This document shows positions 43,987 to 51,460 of a DNA stretch of 51,460 nt, piece by piece. The stretch spans positions 1 to 51,460 of the forward strand of contig NZ_JYNN01000021.1 of NCBI RefSeq assembly GCF_000934765.1, read 5' to 3'. A program made the position numbers and the translations under genes. The notes under the pieces are model-generated. The model ran no database searches and was not told the origin of the DNA. It worked only from the letters and a program-made list of their open reading frames with translations. The stretch comes from Thiomicrospira microaerophila. Lineage in GTDB: Bacteria > Pseudomonadota > Gammaproteobacteria > Thiomicrospirales > Thiomicrospiraceae. The stretch's first letter is position 1; every line of letters begins with the position of its first letter.

Positions 43987-45463
43987 CGCCATGAATAGTG
44001 AAGAAAAGGTCCTGGTAAACATCACGCCGAATGAAACGCGTGTTGCTTGGGTTGAAAATGGCGTGTTACAAGAGGTATGGGTTGAGCGCTCTAAAAAGCG
44101 TGGCCTGGTTGGTAATATCTATTGGGGAAAGGTGGAGCGAGTTCTACCCGGTATGCAGGCCGCGTTTATTGATATTGGTTTATCGCGCGCCGCTTTTTTG
44201 CATGTTTCTGATTTATCAGATGACTTGATACAAAAAAAATCACCTGAAACACCTCAAGATATCGCCAAGCTCTTGCATGAGGGGCAGAAGCTTATGGTTC
44301 AGGTGGTTAAAGACCCTCTCGGAACGAAAGGTGCCAGGGTAACTATGCAGGTTTCCATTCCTTCTCGTTTGCTCGTTTATATGCCATCTGAAAAAACCTT
44401 GGGAGTGTCCCAGAAAATTGATCTTACCGAGGAGCGAGAGCGGCTAAGAGAGTTGATGAAGCAGATTCCCGAGGCCAAAGCGATAGATGGGGGGTTTATC
44501 GTCAGAACGGTGGCGGAGGGCGCGCAGTTCCATGAATTAAGAGCAGATATGATTTATCTTCAGCGCCTCTGGCAATCGATTGTTGAAAAATCACAGTTAG
44601 CGGTGAAACCGCAAATTATTTATGAAGACTTACCCCTGTACTTAAGAATTTTACGAGATATTCCTAACGCTGGCATTGAGAAAATTCGCGTTGATTCTGC
44701 TGAAACCTATTCAAAAATGCAGCGTTTTGCACAAATGTATGTGTTGGAAGTAACTGATAAACTAGGACACTACCAAGGCGAGAGGCCCATATTTGATCTG
44801 TATAACATCGAGGATGAAATTCAAGCGGCACTTGAAAAACGCGTTCCGCTGAAGTCGGGAGGTTATTTAATTATCGACCAAACAGAAGCGATGACGACCA
44901 TTGATGTAAATACAGGGGGGTTTGTCGGCCATAAAAATCTTGAAGAGACCATCTATCGTACGAATTTAGAAGCGACACAAACGATTGCAAGACAGCTGAG
45001 ATTGCGAAACTTAGGGGGTATTATTATTCTTGACCTGATAGATATGGAGGAAGATGAGCATAAAACACATGTTTATGATGCATTAATAAAAGCTCTTGCT
45101 AAAGATCGGGTCAAAACATCAATAAGTGAAATCTCAAGGTTAGGCCTCATTGAGATGACTCGTAAGCGTACTCGTGAAAGTTTGGAGCGTACATTGTGTG
45201 AGACTTGTCCTGTTTGTAATGGTCGAGGCGTGGTCAAAACCGGCGAAACCGTAGCCTATGAAATATTTAGGGAAATCACGCGTATGGACAAATCCTTTAA
45301 TGCTGAGCGCTACCGTGTGATTGCGGCTGAAAGCGTAGTCGCTAAGATAATGGATGAGGAGTCGGAAAGCATTGCTTCCTTGGAAGCATTTCTAAAAAAA
45401 CCCATTAGCTTTCAAGCAGAAAGTTGTTATCCAGCCGAGTTTTTTGATGTTGTGATGATGTAA
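43979..45463 (+). CDS. rng: Ribonuclease G
   Basis: An endoribonuclease that matures 16S rRNA 5' ends and turns over mRNAs. The 494-residue length excludes RNase E, which has a long C-terminal scaffold. The S1 domain is at residues 40-125 (LVGNIYWGKVERVLPGMQAA). The DNase-I-like catalytic part has Asp in TTIDVNTGGFVGH and IIILDLIDMEEDEH, and the zinc link CETCPVCNGRG joins the small domain. It overlaps the end of maf by 8 bp; a second ATG four codons later is possible. It converges on lpxH with a 12-bp gap. Confidence 0.96.
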   Translation: MSSAMNSEEKVLVNITPNETRVAWVENGVLQEVWVERSKKRGLVGNIYWGKVERVLPGMQAAFIDIGLSRAAFLHVSDLSDDLIQKKSPETPQDIAKLLHEGQKLMVQVVKDPLGTKGARVTMQVSIPSRLLVYMPSEKTLGVSQKIDLTEERERLRELMKQIPEAKAIDGGFIVRTVAEGAQFHELRADMIYLQRLWQSIVEKSQLAVKPQIIYEDLPLYLRILRDIPNAGIEKIRVDSAETYSKMQRFAQMYVLEVTDKLGHYQGERPIFDLYNIEDEIQAALEKRVPLKSGGYLIIDQTEAMTTIDVNTGGFVGHKNLEETIYRTNLEATQTIARQLRLRNLGGIIILDLIDMEEDEHKTHVYDALIKALAKDRVKTSISEISRLGLIEMTRKRTRESLERTLCETCPVCNGRGVVKTGETVAYEIFREITRMDKSFNAERYRVIAAESVVAKIMDEESESIASLEAFLKKPISFQAESCYPAEFFDVVMM

Positions 45464-45475
45464 GCTGTCTTGTTA

Positions 45476-46222
45476 CTAGCCCGAATATTGAATAAACTCC
45501 GGTTGCCCGTTTTTTATTTGAATGAATTTAGCGGATTGAGGGTGCCAGTCGCCGACAACCCAACGTGTTTTATCTCCAGACTTTAAGTGAGTAGCGTGTC
45601 GATGAGGGCGGTGGGTATGGCCGTGGATCATGTGTTCAATGAATTTATGTTCAGCAAGTATCGTCTTTACGGTCTGTAAATTGACATCCATCGCTTGTTG
45701 AGACTTGCTAGCTGTAGCTTGACCTGAGTTTTTTCGCATAGAATCGGCTATCTTTAAACGTGTTTTTTGAGGTAAATGAAGAAATAGCCATTGTATCCAA
45801 GGTTTGTGTAGCCAGCGCCGCATTTTTTGGTAGCTTACGTCATCCGTGCAAAGTGTGTCACCGTGAAGTAGTAGGAATGGGGTGCCTTGAATTGTTTCGA
45901 TGATGATGTCCTGTCGAATTACATCTGCTCCGGTGGCGCGTTCAAATAAACCGCGCATTAAAAAGTCGCGGTTACCATAAGCAATATGCAAGTGGGTGCC
46001 TTGGTCGCTAACTTGTTTGAGTAAATTAATTTCGGTTTGATAGCGGCTGAGTTCAATATCATCACCGACCCAGCTTTCAAATAAGTCGCCTAAAATGTAG
46101 ATTTCATCTGCTTGAGGAGCGAGGCGAGTTAAAAACTGGTGAAAAAGTTGATTAACGGGGTGTTGAGGGTCTGGCTGAAGGTGAACATCAGCCAGAATAT
46201 AGCAGAGCGCTTGTTGAGGCAA
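45476..46222 (-). CDS. lpxH: UDP-2,3-diacylglucosamine diphosphatase
   Basis: LpxH makes lipid X from UDP-2,3-diacylglucosamine in lipid A synthesis, on the inner-membrane surface. The 248-residue calcineurin-like phosphoesterase shows all metal motifs: LADVHLQP (D-x-H), ILGDLFESWVGDD (GD..), YGNRDFLM (GNRD), LLHGDTLCTDD and IHGHTHRPHRH. The linker CTDDVSYQKMRRWLHKPWIQ matches E. coli LpxH. It starts 3 bp after ppiB, so it is translated with it. Confidence 0.96.
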   Translation of the reverse strand: MPQQALCYILADVHLQPDPQHPVNQLFHQFLTRLAPQADEIYILGDLFESWVGDDIELSRYQTEINLLKQVSDQGTHLHIAYGNRDFLMRGLFERATGADVIRQDIIIETIQGTPFLLLHGDTLCTDDVSYQKMRRWLHKPWIQWLFLHLPQKTRLKIADSMRKNSGQATASKSQQAMDVNLQTVKTILAEHKFIEHMIHGHTHRPHRHATHLKSGDKTRWVVGDWHPQSAKFIQIKNGQPEFIQYSG

Positions 46223-46225
46223 GGT

Positions 46226-46732
46226 TTAGTCAGCCTGAGTGACGGTGGTATTTTCGATCAAAATATCGTCGACAGGTACATCCTGATGTCCCATACGGTT
46301 GGTAGTTTTAACTTTTGCCATTGCTTCAACAACATCCATGCCTTCAACTATTTTGGCAAAAACCGCATAACCCCAGCCATGAACATCTTTGCTGGTATGG
46401 TCAAGAAACGCATTGTCTTTTAAGTTGATAAAAAACTGCGAAGTCGCCGAATTAGGCGCCATTGTGCGTGCCATAGATAGTGAACCTTTTAAGTTTTTTA
46501 GCCCGTTATCAGCTTCATTTATAATCGAGTCACGATTGGGTTTGGATTCCATACCGGGTTCTAATCCTCCACCTTGAACAACAAAGTTTGGGATAATGCG
46601 GTGAAAAATAGTGCCGTTATAAAAGCCCTCTTCAGCATACTGCACAAAATTAGCTGCACTGATAGGTGCGTTTTTGTGATCAACTTCAATTTTAATATCA
46701 CCCATGCTAGTGTGGAAGGTAACCTGTGTCAT
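46226..46732 (-). CDS. ppiB: Cytoplasmic peptidyl-prolyl cis-trans isomerase B (cyclophilin)
   Basis: A 168-residue cyclophilin with no signal peptide. The active-site region is FHRIIPNFVVQGGGLEPGME, followed by SLSMARTMAPNSATSQFFIN and GYAVFAKIVEGMDVVE, all standard. It isomerises prolyl bonds in the cytoplasm. It follows the exported paralogue ppiA by 38 bp, with about half the residues shared, which suggests an old tandem duplication. lpxH follows after 3 bp, as in E. coli ppiB-lpxH. Confidence 0.95.
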   Translation of the reverse strand: MTQVTFHTSMGDIKIEVDHKNAPISAANFVQYAEEGFYNGTIFHRIIPNFVVQGGGLEPGMESKPNRDSIINEADNGLKNLKGSLSMARTMAPNSATSQFFINLKDNAFLDHTSKDVHGWGYAVFAKIVEGMDVVEAMAKVKTTNRMGHQDVPVDDILIENTTVTQAD

Positions 46733-46770
46733 GCGTTTTCCTTTGGTTAATTACTGGTTGTTAAAGTAAG

Positions 46771-47343
46771 TTATTTAATCTGTCTTACGCGTTCAATAAT
46801 AACGGGTTCAATAGGTACATCCTGATGCCCTTGATGTCTTGTGGTCGGGACGGTTCGAATTTGATTAACCGTGCGCATACCCTCTGTTACACGACCAAAT
46901 ACGGCATAACCCCAGGCGCGAGGTGTTTTTTCCCGGAAGTCGAGCGAGTTGTTATTGGCGACATTAATAAAAAACTGAGAGGTGGCGGAGTGGGGGTCAT
47001 TGGTGCGCGCCATGGCAATGGTGCCAATCCGATTCTGGAGACCATTGTCGGCTTCGTTTTGGATCGGGGCACGAGTCGGTTTACGGTTGAAGTCGGCATC
47101 AAAGCCACCGCCTTGAATCATAAAGTTACCAATCACGCGATGAAAAATGGTGCCATCATAATAGCCACTGTTAACATACGCCAAAAAGTTATTAACCGAT
47201 TCGGGTGCTTCGTTTGGGAACAGTTCAATAATTAATGAGCCTTTATTGGTTTCCATTAAAACTTGCGGGTTTTCGGCTTTTGCTAAGAGGCCATTAAAGG
47301 CAAGGGTGATAGCCAGGCCTGTTAATAAAAAGAGTTTTTTCAT
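46771..47343 (-). CDS. ppiA: Periplasmic peptidyl-prolyl cis-trans isomerase A (cyclophilin)
   Basis: A 190-residue cyclophilin with a signal peptide (MKKLFLLTGLAITLAFNGLL, then AKAEN), so it acts in the periplasm. Core motifs are FHRVIGNFMIQGGGFDADFN, IAMARTNDPHSATSQFFINV and GYAVFGRVTEGM. It precedes ppiB. A near palindrome (47313, CCAGGCCTGT) falls in its signal peptide. AGGAG lies upstream of the ATG. Confidence 0.94.
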   Translation of the reverse strand: MKKLFLLTGLAITLAFNGLLAKAENPQVLMETNKGSLIIELFPNEAPESVNNFLAYVNSGYYDGTIFHRVIGNFMIQGGGFDADFNRKPTRAPIQNEADNGLQNRIGTIAMARTNDPHSATSQFFINVANNNSLDFREKTPRAWGYAVFGRVTEGMRTVNQIRTVPTTRHQGHQDVPIEPVIIERVRQIK

Positions 47344-47391
47344 GCGGTTTGCTCCTAATTAAGTTCAGCGTTATTTTAACATTGTTGGGTT

Positions 47392-48285
47392 TTAACGCTG
47401 ACTTTTTTGCTTTCGATAGCGATAGAAACGATCGAGCTCAAACAAAATAAGCCCAAGCACAACCAGGCCTGCACCTAACCATATCGACCAATTGAGTATT
47501 TCATTGTTAACAAAGTAACCAAGCAATAAAGCAAATACAGGTGTGATCATGGGTATAAGGCCTAAGCGCATCGCATCCATTTGTTTAAGAACATAGTAGT
47601 AAAGTGCAAATCCAATAACCGAGCCGATTACAATTAAATAACCGATAGCGGCGAGGCTGTGAGGTTCAAGCGCTGGCCAATCAAGCAGAATACGGGGCTG
47701 GAAAATAAGGAAAACGACTGCTGTTATCCAAAGCGCACCCGTAACGACATGCAGCGGTGGTAAATTGTGTTGTGATTTTTTAACCAGCACGGTGCTGAGA
47801 GAGTGGAAAAATACACCGACAAGGGCCAGCCCAAGTCCCATCAGTTGCAGGCGAGACTCGGTCGGTTCAAGGTTGGGAACAAATAGCGCAACTAATCCAA
47901 GCAAGCTGATGCTGATGCCGAGCCATTTGTTTAAAGATAGACGTTCATTGCCGAGTAGAAAATATATTAACAATCCAGTTGCAATCGGCGTCATTCCCCA
48001 AATGAGGGCTATCCATCCTGAGGGCATAGTTTGGGCGGCCCAATAAACGGGTGTCATTCCGCCCAGTAGACCAATAGATGCGGCGCCATAGACTTTGATG
48101 GCGGGCCAGTCGAGAGCAAAACGTTGTTTGCTAAACAGTAGGGCGAAAGGCAGAATCAGCAGCGCACTTAAAATCAGGCGTGCAGCGACCCCAAAAAACC
48201 AGTCGGTTTGACCTGACCATTGGATAGCGAGGGGCGTGGTGGTCCAAATTGCAATCACCGCAAAATAAGCCAAAAGAACGGGCAT
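47392..48285 (-). CDS. EamA/DMT-family transporter
   Basis: A 297-residue inner-membrane protein with ten predicted helices arranged as two EamA repeats (about residues 1-135 and 145-285). Segments such as WTTTPLAIQWS, GGMTPVYWAAQTMPSGWIAL and FALLLGYFVNNEILNWSIWL are typical of drug/metabolite exporters of the DMT superfamily. Substrate unknown. It lies 48 bp upstream of ppiA and 35 bp after the asparaginase-like gene, on the same strand. A near-palindrome (47463) reads G-A-G-L-V. Confidence 0.88.
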   Translation of the reverse strand: MPVLLAYFAVIAIWTTTPLAIQWSGQTDWFFGVAARLILSALLILPFALLFSKQRFALDWPAIKVYGAASIGLLGGMTPVYWAAQTMPSGWIALIWGMTPIATGLLIYFLLGNERLSLNKWLGISISLLGLVALFVPNLEPTESRLQLMGLGLALVGVFFHSLSTVLVKKSQHNLPPLHVVTGALWITAVVFLIFQPRILLDWPALEPHSLAAIGYLIVIGSVIGFALYYYVLKQMDAMRLGLIPMITPVFALLLGYFVNNEILNWSIWLGAGLVVLGLILFELDRFYRYRKQKSQR

Positions 48286-48320
48286 GGTAGACTCGCTTAC
48301 ATTGAAATTGAGATAAGGTG

Positions 48321-48824
48321 TTAGGGTGAAACGAAAATGCCCAAAGCGCGATTTTTTGTAACCTTTCCTGCTGAAAATAACTGGCCGTTCATGCAGATAT
48401 ATACGCCTGGTTTACAGAGTTGTACGGCCATGCAAGCGGTGCCTAAATTAAACAGCGCATCAGAGTTTCCTAGTTTAAAAGGGCGCATGGCCCCTGTTAG
48501 AACGAGGGTTTTGTTGTTTAAATGTTCAAATCGCGCGTTCAGGTATTCGGCTGAATCGGTAAGTGTGTCGGTACCGTGTGTAATGACGATAAGTTGGCTT
48601 TCACAAGCCAAACAGGCCTGAAAGAGCTGTTCACGATCCTGTTCGTCCATCTCTAAACTATCTTTAAGCATTAGTGTTTGCAGATCAATATTAAGCTGGT
48701 GGTTCGCTTGATCTAGTATCTCACCTAGGTGACTCTGGCTAAAACACAATTCGCCCGTAATTGGGTTGTAGTCTTTATCTATCGTGCCGCCACACGCGAG
48801 TAGAGTGAGTGATAAGTGATTCAT
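48321..48824 (-). CDS. Single-domain asparaginase-like protein
   Basis: A 167-residue protein that equals only the N-terminal domain of L-asparaginase. Catalytic pieces are present: ACGGTIDK (Thr nucleophile), VITHGTDTLTDSAEYL (second Thr and Asp), LTGAMRPFKLGNSDAL with the helper Lys replaced by Arg in the local sequence, and then the chain stops after LGIFVSP. The C-terminal domain that completes the active site in the dimer is missing. Short forms of this kind recur in gammaproteobacteria, so it may be intact and stable. It overlaps yciI by 4 bp. Enzyme activity is uncertain. Confidence 0.7.
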   Translation of the reverse strand: MNHLSLTLLACGGTIDKDYNPITGELCFSQSHLGEILDQANHQLNIDLQTLMLKDSLEMDEQDREQLFQACLACESQLIVITHGTDTLTDSAEYLNARFEHLNNKTLVLTGAMRPFKLGNSDALFNLGTACMAVQLCKPGVYICMNGQLFSAGKVTKNRALGIFVSP

Positions 48825-49108
48825 TTAGGAAAAACTTGTTTAAACGGTTTTACTTCAACTGTGTCATATACGCCAGCAAAGAAATAGGGGTCTTCATTCG
48901 CCCATTGATCGGCGGCTTCAAAGCTATCAAATTCAGCCACAATCAAACTGCCACTAAACCCCTCACCTTCTAAGTTGGGGTTAGGGCCTGCTATCACTAG
49001 GCGTCCAGCATTATTAAGTGCCTCAAGTCTTGCAATATGTGCTGGGCGAGCGTGTTGGCGCAAGGCTGAGCTGTTTTCTACATCGTAGGCAAAGATCGAA
49101 AAAAGCAT
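48821..49108 (-). CDS. yciI: YciI-family protein
   Basis: A 95-residue small protein of the YCII fold. It contains the conserved His and Asp in LRQHARPAHIARLEAL and GPNPNLEGEGFSGSLIVAE, then DQWANEDPYFFAGVYDTVEV. The fold resembles ferredoxin-like dehalogenase relatives; the true role is not known. It lies 2 bp after yciB, as in E. coli, and its stop overlaps the asparaginase-like start (ATGA). Confidence 0.93.
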   Translation of the reverse strand: MLFSIFAYDVENSSALRQHARPAHIARLEALNNAGRLVIAGPNPNLEGEGFSGSLIVAEFDSFEAADQWANEDPYFFAGVYDTVEVKPFKQVFPK

Positions 49109-49110
49109 AC

Positions 49111-49716
49111 TTAGTTCTCCGTTTTTCTCTGGTTATTATCAAAAGCCTCAGGGGTAGGCTCTTTTAAGTCTTTTTCCTCCTGTTCCTCATCTTTAGTATA
49201 GCGGCTGATATAGACACCTTGAACCAGGATAAACAAAAAGGTTAAGCCCATTAAACCAAACAGCTTGAAGTTCACCCATGCATCGAGTGAGAAGTTGTAA
49301 TAGACCCATAGATTAATTAGACCGGAGAACACAAAAAAGCCAATCCATAGATAACTCAAGCGTATCCAGATTTGATCAGGCAGGCTAATCATTGAATCCA
49401 TCATTCGGCGCACAATTGGCTTGTTACCAAATACATAATGGCTTGCTAGAAACACCAGTGCAAACCCCCAGTTGACGACAGTTGGTTTCCAGGCAATAAA
49501 GGCTTCGTCTTGTAAAATAATCGTGGCACCGCCAAGTACAACAATCAGTGCAAGGGTGATTAGGTGAATTTTTTCTACTTTTTTATAACGGGCATACAAA
49601 TAGCTCACTTGGAGTATAGTGGCGACAATGGCGACGCCCGTGGCGACATAGATGTCATACATTTTATAAGCAATGAAAAATAGAATAACGGGAAAGAGAT
49701 CAAATAATAGTTTCAT
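49111..49716 (-). CDS. yciB: Inner-membrane septation protein YciB (IspZ family)
   Basis: A 201-residue integral membrane protein with five helices. The opening MKLLFDLFPVILFFIAYKMY, the middle WKPTVVNWGFALVFLASHYV, and LSYLWIGFFVFSGLINLWVY are typical. E. coli YciB interacts with cell-elongation and division proteins and helps envelope synthesis. The C-terminus (KEPTPEAFDNNQRK) is a hydrophilic tail. It is the first gene of yciB-yciI and is divergent from the PHP gene. Confidence 0.93.
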   Translation of the reverse strand: MKLLFDLFPVILFFIAYKMYDIYVATGVAIVATILQVSYLYARYKKVEKIHLITLALIVVLGGATIILQDEAFIAWKPTVVNWGFALVFLASHYVFGNKPIVRRMMDSMISLPDQIWIRLSYLWIGFFVFSGLINLWVYYNFSLDAWVNFKLFGLMGLTFLFILVQGVYISRYTKDEEQEEKDLKEPTPEAFDNNQRKTEN

Positions 49717-49810
49717 AGTTTTTTTACATTTTTAGTTGGTGAATGTGTCGTGCTGGTAATCAGGGTTACCACGCTATAGAATATGCCATTCTAAAGGGGA
49801 ATGACGAAGA

Positions 49811-50641
49811 ATGAAAGTTGATTTTCACTGCCACACCCAAGCGTCTGATGGAAGCTTGACGCCGCACCAATTAATTGACTTGGCGATTGAAAAACAATTA
49901 GATTGTCTTGCGATTACTGATCATGACACTACCGCCGGCTATCAGGCGGTGGTCGAGTATGCGAGACAACAGGGTTTGCGCTTGATTTCAGGTGTTGAAA
50001 TGTCGGTGTTATGGCAGGGGCGAAGTATTCATATTGTTGGGCTAAATGTTGATACAGATAATCCGCTATTACAAGCCTTGTTGGCGGATATACGCGACAG
50101 CCGCTGGGCGCGAGTTAAACAAATTAATAGCAAGCTAGTTAAACGTGGGCATCCTTGTATGTTGGCACGTATTCAACAAATCGTTGGGGTCGGGGTGGCG
50201 GCGCGCCCACATGTCGCACAGGTACTAATTGAGCGTGGTTATGTAACTAGTCAGCAACAAGCCTTTGATCGATTCTTAAAAAATGGTCGCCCAGGTTATG
50301 TGAGTGAGGCGTGGCCTGCTTTGGAAAGAGGGGTGGCAACGATCATGCAAGCGGGGGGTATCGCGGTGATGGCACACCCAGAAAAATACAATATGACCAG
50401 TCGGAAGCTTAATCTGATGCTAACTGACTTTGCTCAAGCCGGTGGCAAGGGTATTGAAGTAGTGACCACGCCGAATCGAACATCTAATATAGTGGGTATG
50501 GCGGACCGCGCTAAGCGTTATGGGTTTTATGCTTCGGTCGGGTCGGACTTTCACCGCCCAGAGCATAAATGGCGAAACCTAGGTTGGTTGGCGGCTTTAC
50601 CAGACGGGGTTGTGCCTGTGTGGCAGTTGTTTAGGGACTAG
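49811..50641 (+). CDS. PHP-domain phosphoesterase (TrpH/YciV, RNase AM-like)
   Basis: A 276-residue PHP-domain phosphoesterase. Metal-binding motifs are VDFHCHTQASDGSLTP (HxH), AITDHDTTAGY (DHD), VMAHPEKY (HP), and VGSDFHRPEHKW (DFH). Relatives, including E. coli YciV (Rnm), hydrolyse 3',5'-bisphosphonucleotides and trim 5' ends of ribosomal RNAs. The rRNA operon starts 725 bp downstream. AATGACGAAGA precedes the ATG; no strong Shine-Dalgarno. Confidence 0.92.
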   Translation: MKVDFHCHTQASDGSLTPHQLIDLAIEKQLDCLAITDHDTTAGYQAVVEYARQQGLRLISGVEMSVLWQGRSIHIVGLNVDTDNPLLQALLADIRDSRWARVKQINSKLVKRGHPCMLARIQQIVGVGVAARPHVAQVLIERGYVTSQQQAFDRFLKNGRPGYVSEAWPALERGVATIMQAGGIAVMAHPEKYNMTSRKLNLMLTDFAQAGGKGIEVVTTPNRTSNIVGMADRAKRYGFYASVGSDFHRPEHKWRNLGWLAALPDGVVPVWQLFRD

Positions 50642-50656
50642 GCGTTTGCCGTGCTA

Positions 50657-50724
50657 ACCAATCGGCTGCAAAAACTGACGCAACGCAGACTTTTTCGCTG
50701 CGACTAGTTTAGTCCGACGGGCTA
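50657..50724. repeat. Internally deleted copy of the 169-bp element
   Basis: CCAATCGGCTGCAAAAA joins directly to CTGACGCAACGCAGACTTT, while in the full copy (6541-6709) about 75 bp separate them. The junction falls at a CAAAAA repeat present on both sides in the full copy, as expected for a deletion between short direct repeats. The left terminal repeat is missing; the right end (TTTAGTCCGACGGGCT) is kept. Confidence 0.75.
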
Positions 50725-50799
50725 CAGTTAGTAAAGTAGCTCTGCTGTTCCGTTGTGTGGTTGGTTTATCCCGGATATTTAGCATCGCTTTCTTCGATT

Positions 50800-50954
50800 C
50801 ATAAATCTCACGTGCCCTCGCTTGACTATTGATTTCCCAGTACTTTTTTCTCAGTCGGCTGCATGAATAACTAGAGCACGCCTTCGAAAAAAGCACTGGG
50901 AAACCAATATCCTGCGCGATCATCACGCGAATTTATCAAACATGCGGGCTAGAT
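50800..50954. repeat. 165-bp hairpin element, copy B (inverted, one end missing)
   Basis: Reverse complement of copy A at 28878-29042, sharing TAAATTCGCGTGATG, GCGCAGGATAT, TTTCCCAGTGCTTTTTTCGA and GCCGACTGAGAAAAAAGT. About 12 bp of one terminal repeat are absent. It lies between the PHP gene and the rRNA promoters. Confidence 0.8.
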
Positions 50955-51030
50955 AGGAGCGCGTGTTGACTGGTAAGTTGTTGATAAATAGTCGCTGTAA
51001 TAAAAAAATCAAAAAAATGTTAAATAACGC

Positions 51031-51058
51031 TTGCGTGAACCGGGATAGTCTGTAGAAT
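51031..51058 (+). promoter_or_regulatory. rRNA promoter P1 with A-rich UP-like upstream region
   Basis: TTGCGT (51031-51036), a 16-bp spacer, TAGAAT (51053-51058). The bases just before, TAAAAAAATCAAAAAAATGT (51001-51020), form a strong UP element. Confidence 0.65.
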
Positions 51059-51134
51059 ACGCCTCACTTCGACGCTAAGGCGCTGAAGAAGAAACACGAA
51101 ACGAAATTTGCAGAAAAAAGTTTGAAAAAAACGA

Positions 51135-51163
51135 TTGACACGAGTTTCGAAGTTGGCTAGAAT
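51135..51163 (+). promoter_or_regulatory. rRNA promoter P2
   Basis: TTGACA (51135-51140), a 17-bp spacer, TAGAAT (51158-51163); five or more A's upstream. This is a near-consensus sigma-70 promoter about 200 bp before the 16S gene. Confidence 0.85.
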
Positions 51164-51208
51164 AGCTGGCTTACTGAGTGAGAAACACTTGCTTAGTGAA
51201 CGAATTAA

Positions 51209-51220
51209 GTTCTTTAAAAA
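51209..51220 (+). promoter_or_regulatory. boxA-like rRNA antitermination site
   Basis: GTTCTTTAAAAA resembles the boxA of rRNA leaders (GCTCTTTAACAA), which loads the NusB-NusE antitermination complex. Confidence 0.75.
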
Positions 51221-51365
51221 TCAGGTAATTCAGAGATAATTTATGTGGAAGTGCGAAGATGCGCCGAAGCAAAAATTAACTCGAAACGACAAATGAAGTA
51301 TAGGTAGAAGCAATTCTTCCATGTTAACTTTGTCAATTCCGAGTGTTTTATATATGTTCAAGATT

Positions 51366-51460
51366 AAACTGAAGAGTTTGATCCTGGCTCAGAATGAACG
51401 CTGGCGGCAGGCCTAACACATGCAAGTCGAACGGTAACAGAAGAGCTTGCTCTTGCTGAC
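51366..51460 (+). rRNA. rrs: 16S ribosomal RNA (5' end, partial)
   Basis: AAACTGAAGAGTTTGATCCT begins the universal 16S start; TGGCTCAGAATGAACGCTGG and GGCAGGCCTAACACATGCAA follow, then the first variable region (AGAAGAGCTTGCTCTTGCTG). It runs off the right edge. The sequence fits a gammaproteobacterium. No tRNA is visible in the part shown. Confidence 0.98.

Larger units (their letters stand above)
50642..51030. other. Non-coding region with two repeat remnants upstream of the rRNA operon
   Basis: It contains the deleted copy of the 6541 element (50657-50724) and copy B of the 28878 element (50800-50954), both described separately. An open frame on the minus strand here is entirely repeat-derived. 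The rest is A/T-rich; the last part (51001-51028, rich in A-runs) is a probable UP element for the rRNA promoters. Confidence 0.6.

Noticed and set aside
50654-50926. 90-residue minus-strand frame next to the rRNA operon
   Set aside because: It is made of the two repeat elements there; the same peptide pattern arises from the repeat itself.
51411-51420. AGGCCT in 16S rRNA as another palindrome copy
   Set aside because: It is the conserved 16S sequence GGCAGGCCTAACAC, present in all bacteria of this group.

Overview
The window is a chromosomal segment of a gammaproteobacterium. The gene order dnaK-dnaJ-dapB-carA-carB-greA, the LpxH and RNase G sequences and the 16S rRNA start all fit that class. 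The moderate base composition and overall protein character suggest a sulfur-oxidiser of the Thiomicrospira/Hydrogenovibrio (Piscirickettsiaceae) type, but the genus is inference. Most of the sequence is housekeeping DNA. The unusual content is in the repeats, regulatory sites and a few odd proteins.

Layout. 1-326 is the start of an Rpn-type nuclease gene running off the left edge. 674-6471 (minus) is a biosynthetic run: argD, argF, rpiA, a TlpA-like thioredoxin, a rhodanese, thiE and hemL. 6872-8045 (plus) holds ilvE and a small zinc-finger protein, then an unidentified gene at 8104-9048. 9107-12475 (minus) is a thiamine-salvage locus: an outer-membrane TonB receptor, a YkoF-like thiamine-binding protein and a PnuT-type transporter behind a TPP riboswitch with its own terminator. 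12866-16240 carries a CBS protein, a DHH phosphoesterase, thioredoxin and fumC. 16572-23317 is an orphan NarL-type regulator with a degenerate receiver, followed by a TolC/MFP/RND efflux operon. 23401-25325 has a small membrane protein, xerD and dsbC. 25370-28826 (minus) has an SH3-domain protein and valS. 29176-33095 is grpE-dnaK-dnaJ behind a clear heat-shock promoter. 33114-39066 is dapB-carA-carB-greA. 39066-45463 has a UvrD-like helicase, an FAD/Fe-S dehydrogenase, maf and rng. 45476-49716 (minus) has lpxH, ppiB, ppiA, an EamA transporter, a short asparaginase, yciI and yciB. 49811-50641 is a PHP phosphoesterase. An rRNA operon begins at the right edge, with tandem promoters, boxA and the first 95 bases of 16S rRNA.

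Strongest signals. (1) The palindrome CCAGGCCTGG occurs 12 times exactly, about 0.05 being expected by chance. It is usually extended to AACCAGGCCTGGTT, lies almost entirely inside genes, and reads only as Q-A-W or P-G-L-V. It looks like a genome-wide iterated palindrome comparable to cyanobacterial HIP1 or to DNA-uptake sequences. (2) A 204-bp MITE with perfect 19-bp ends and a 10-bp target duplication sits between a promoter and the TPP riboswitch it appears to drive. (3) The orphan regulator lacks the phospho-acceptor Asp, and a 7-2-7 inverted repeat of the type NarL proteins bind lies at the promoter of the adjacent efflux operon. (4) Two further families of hairpin-forming repeats occur in two copies each, and one copy of each lies upstream of the rRNA operon.
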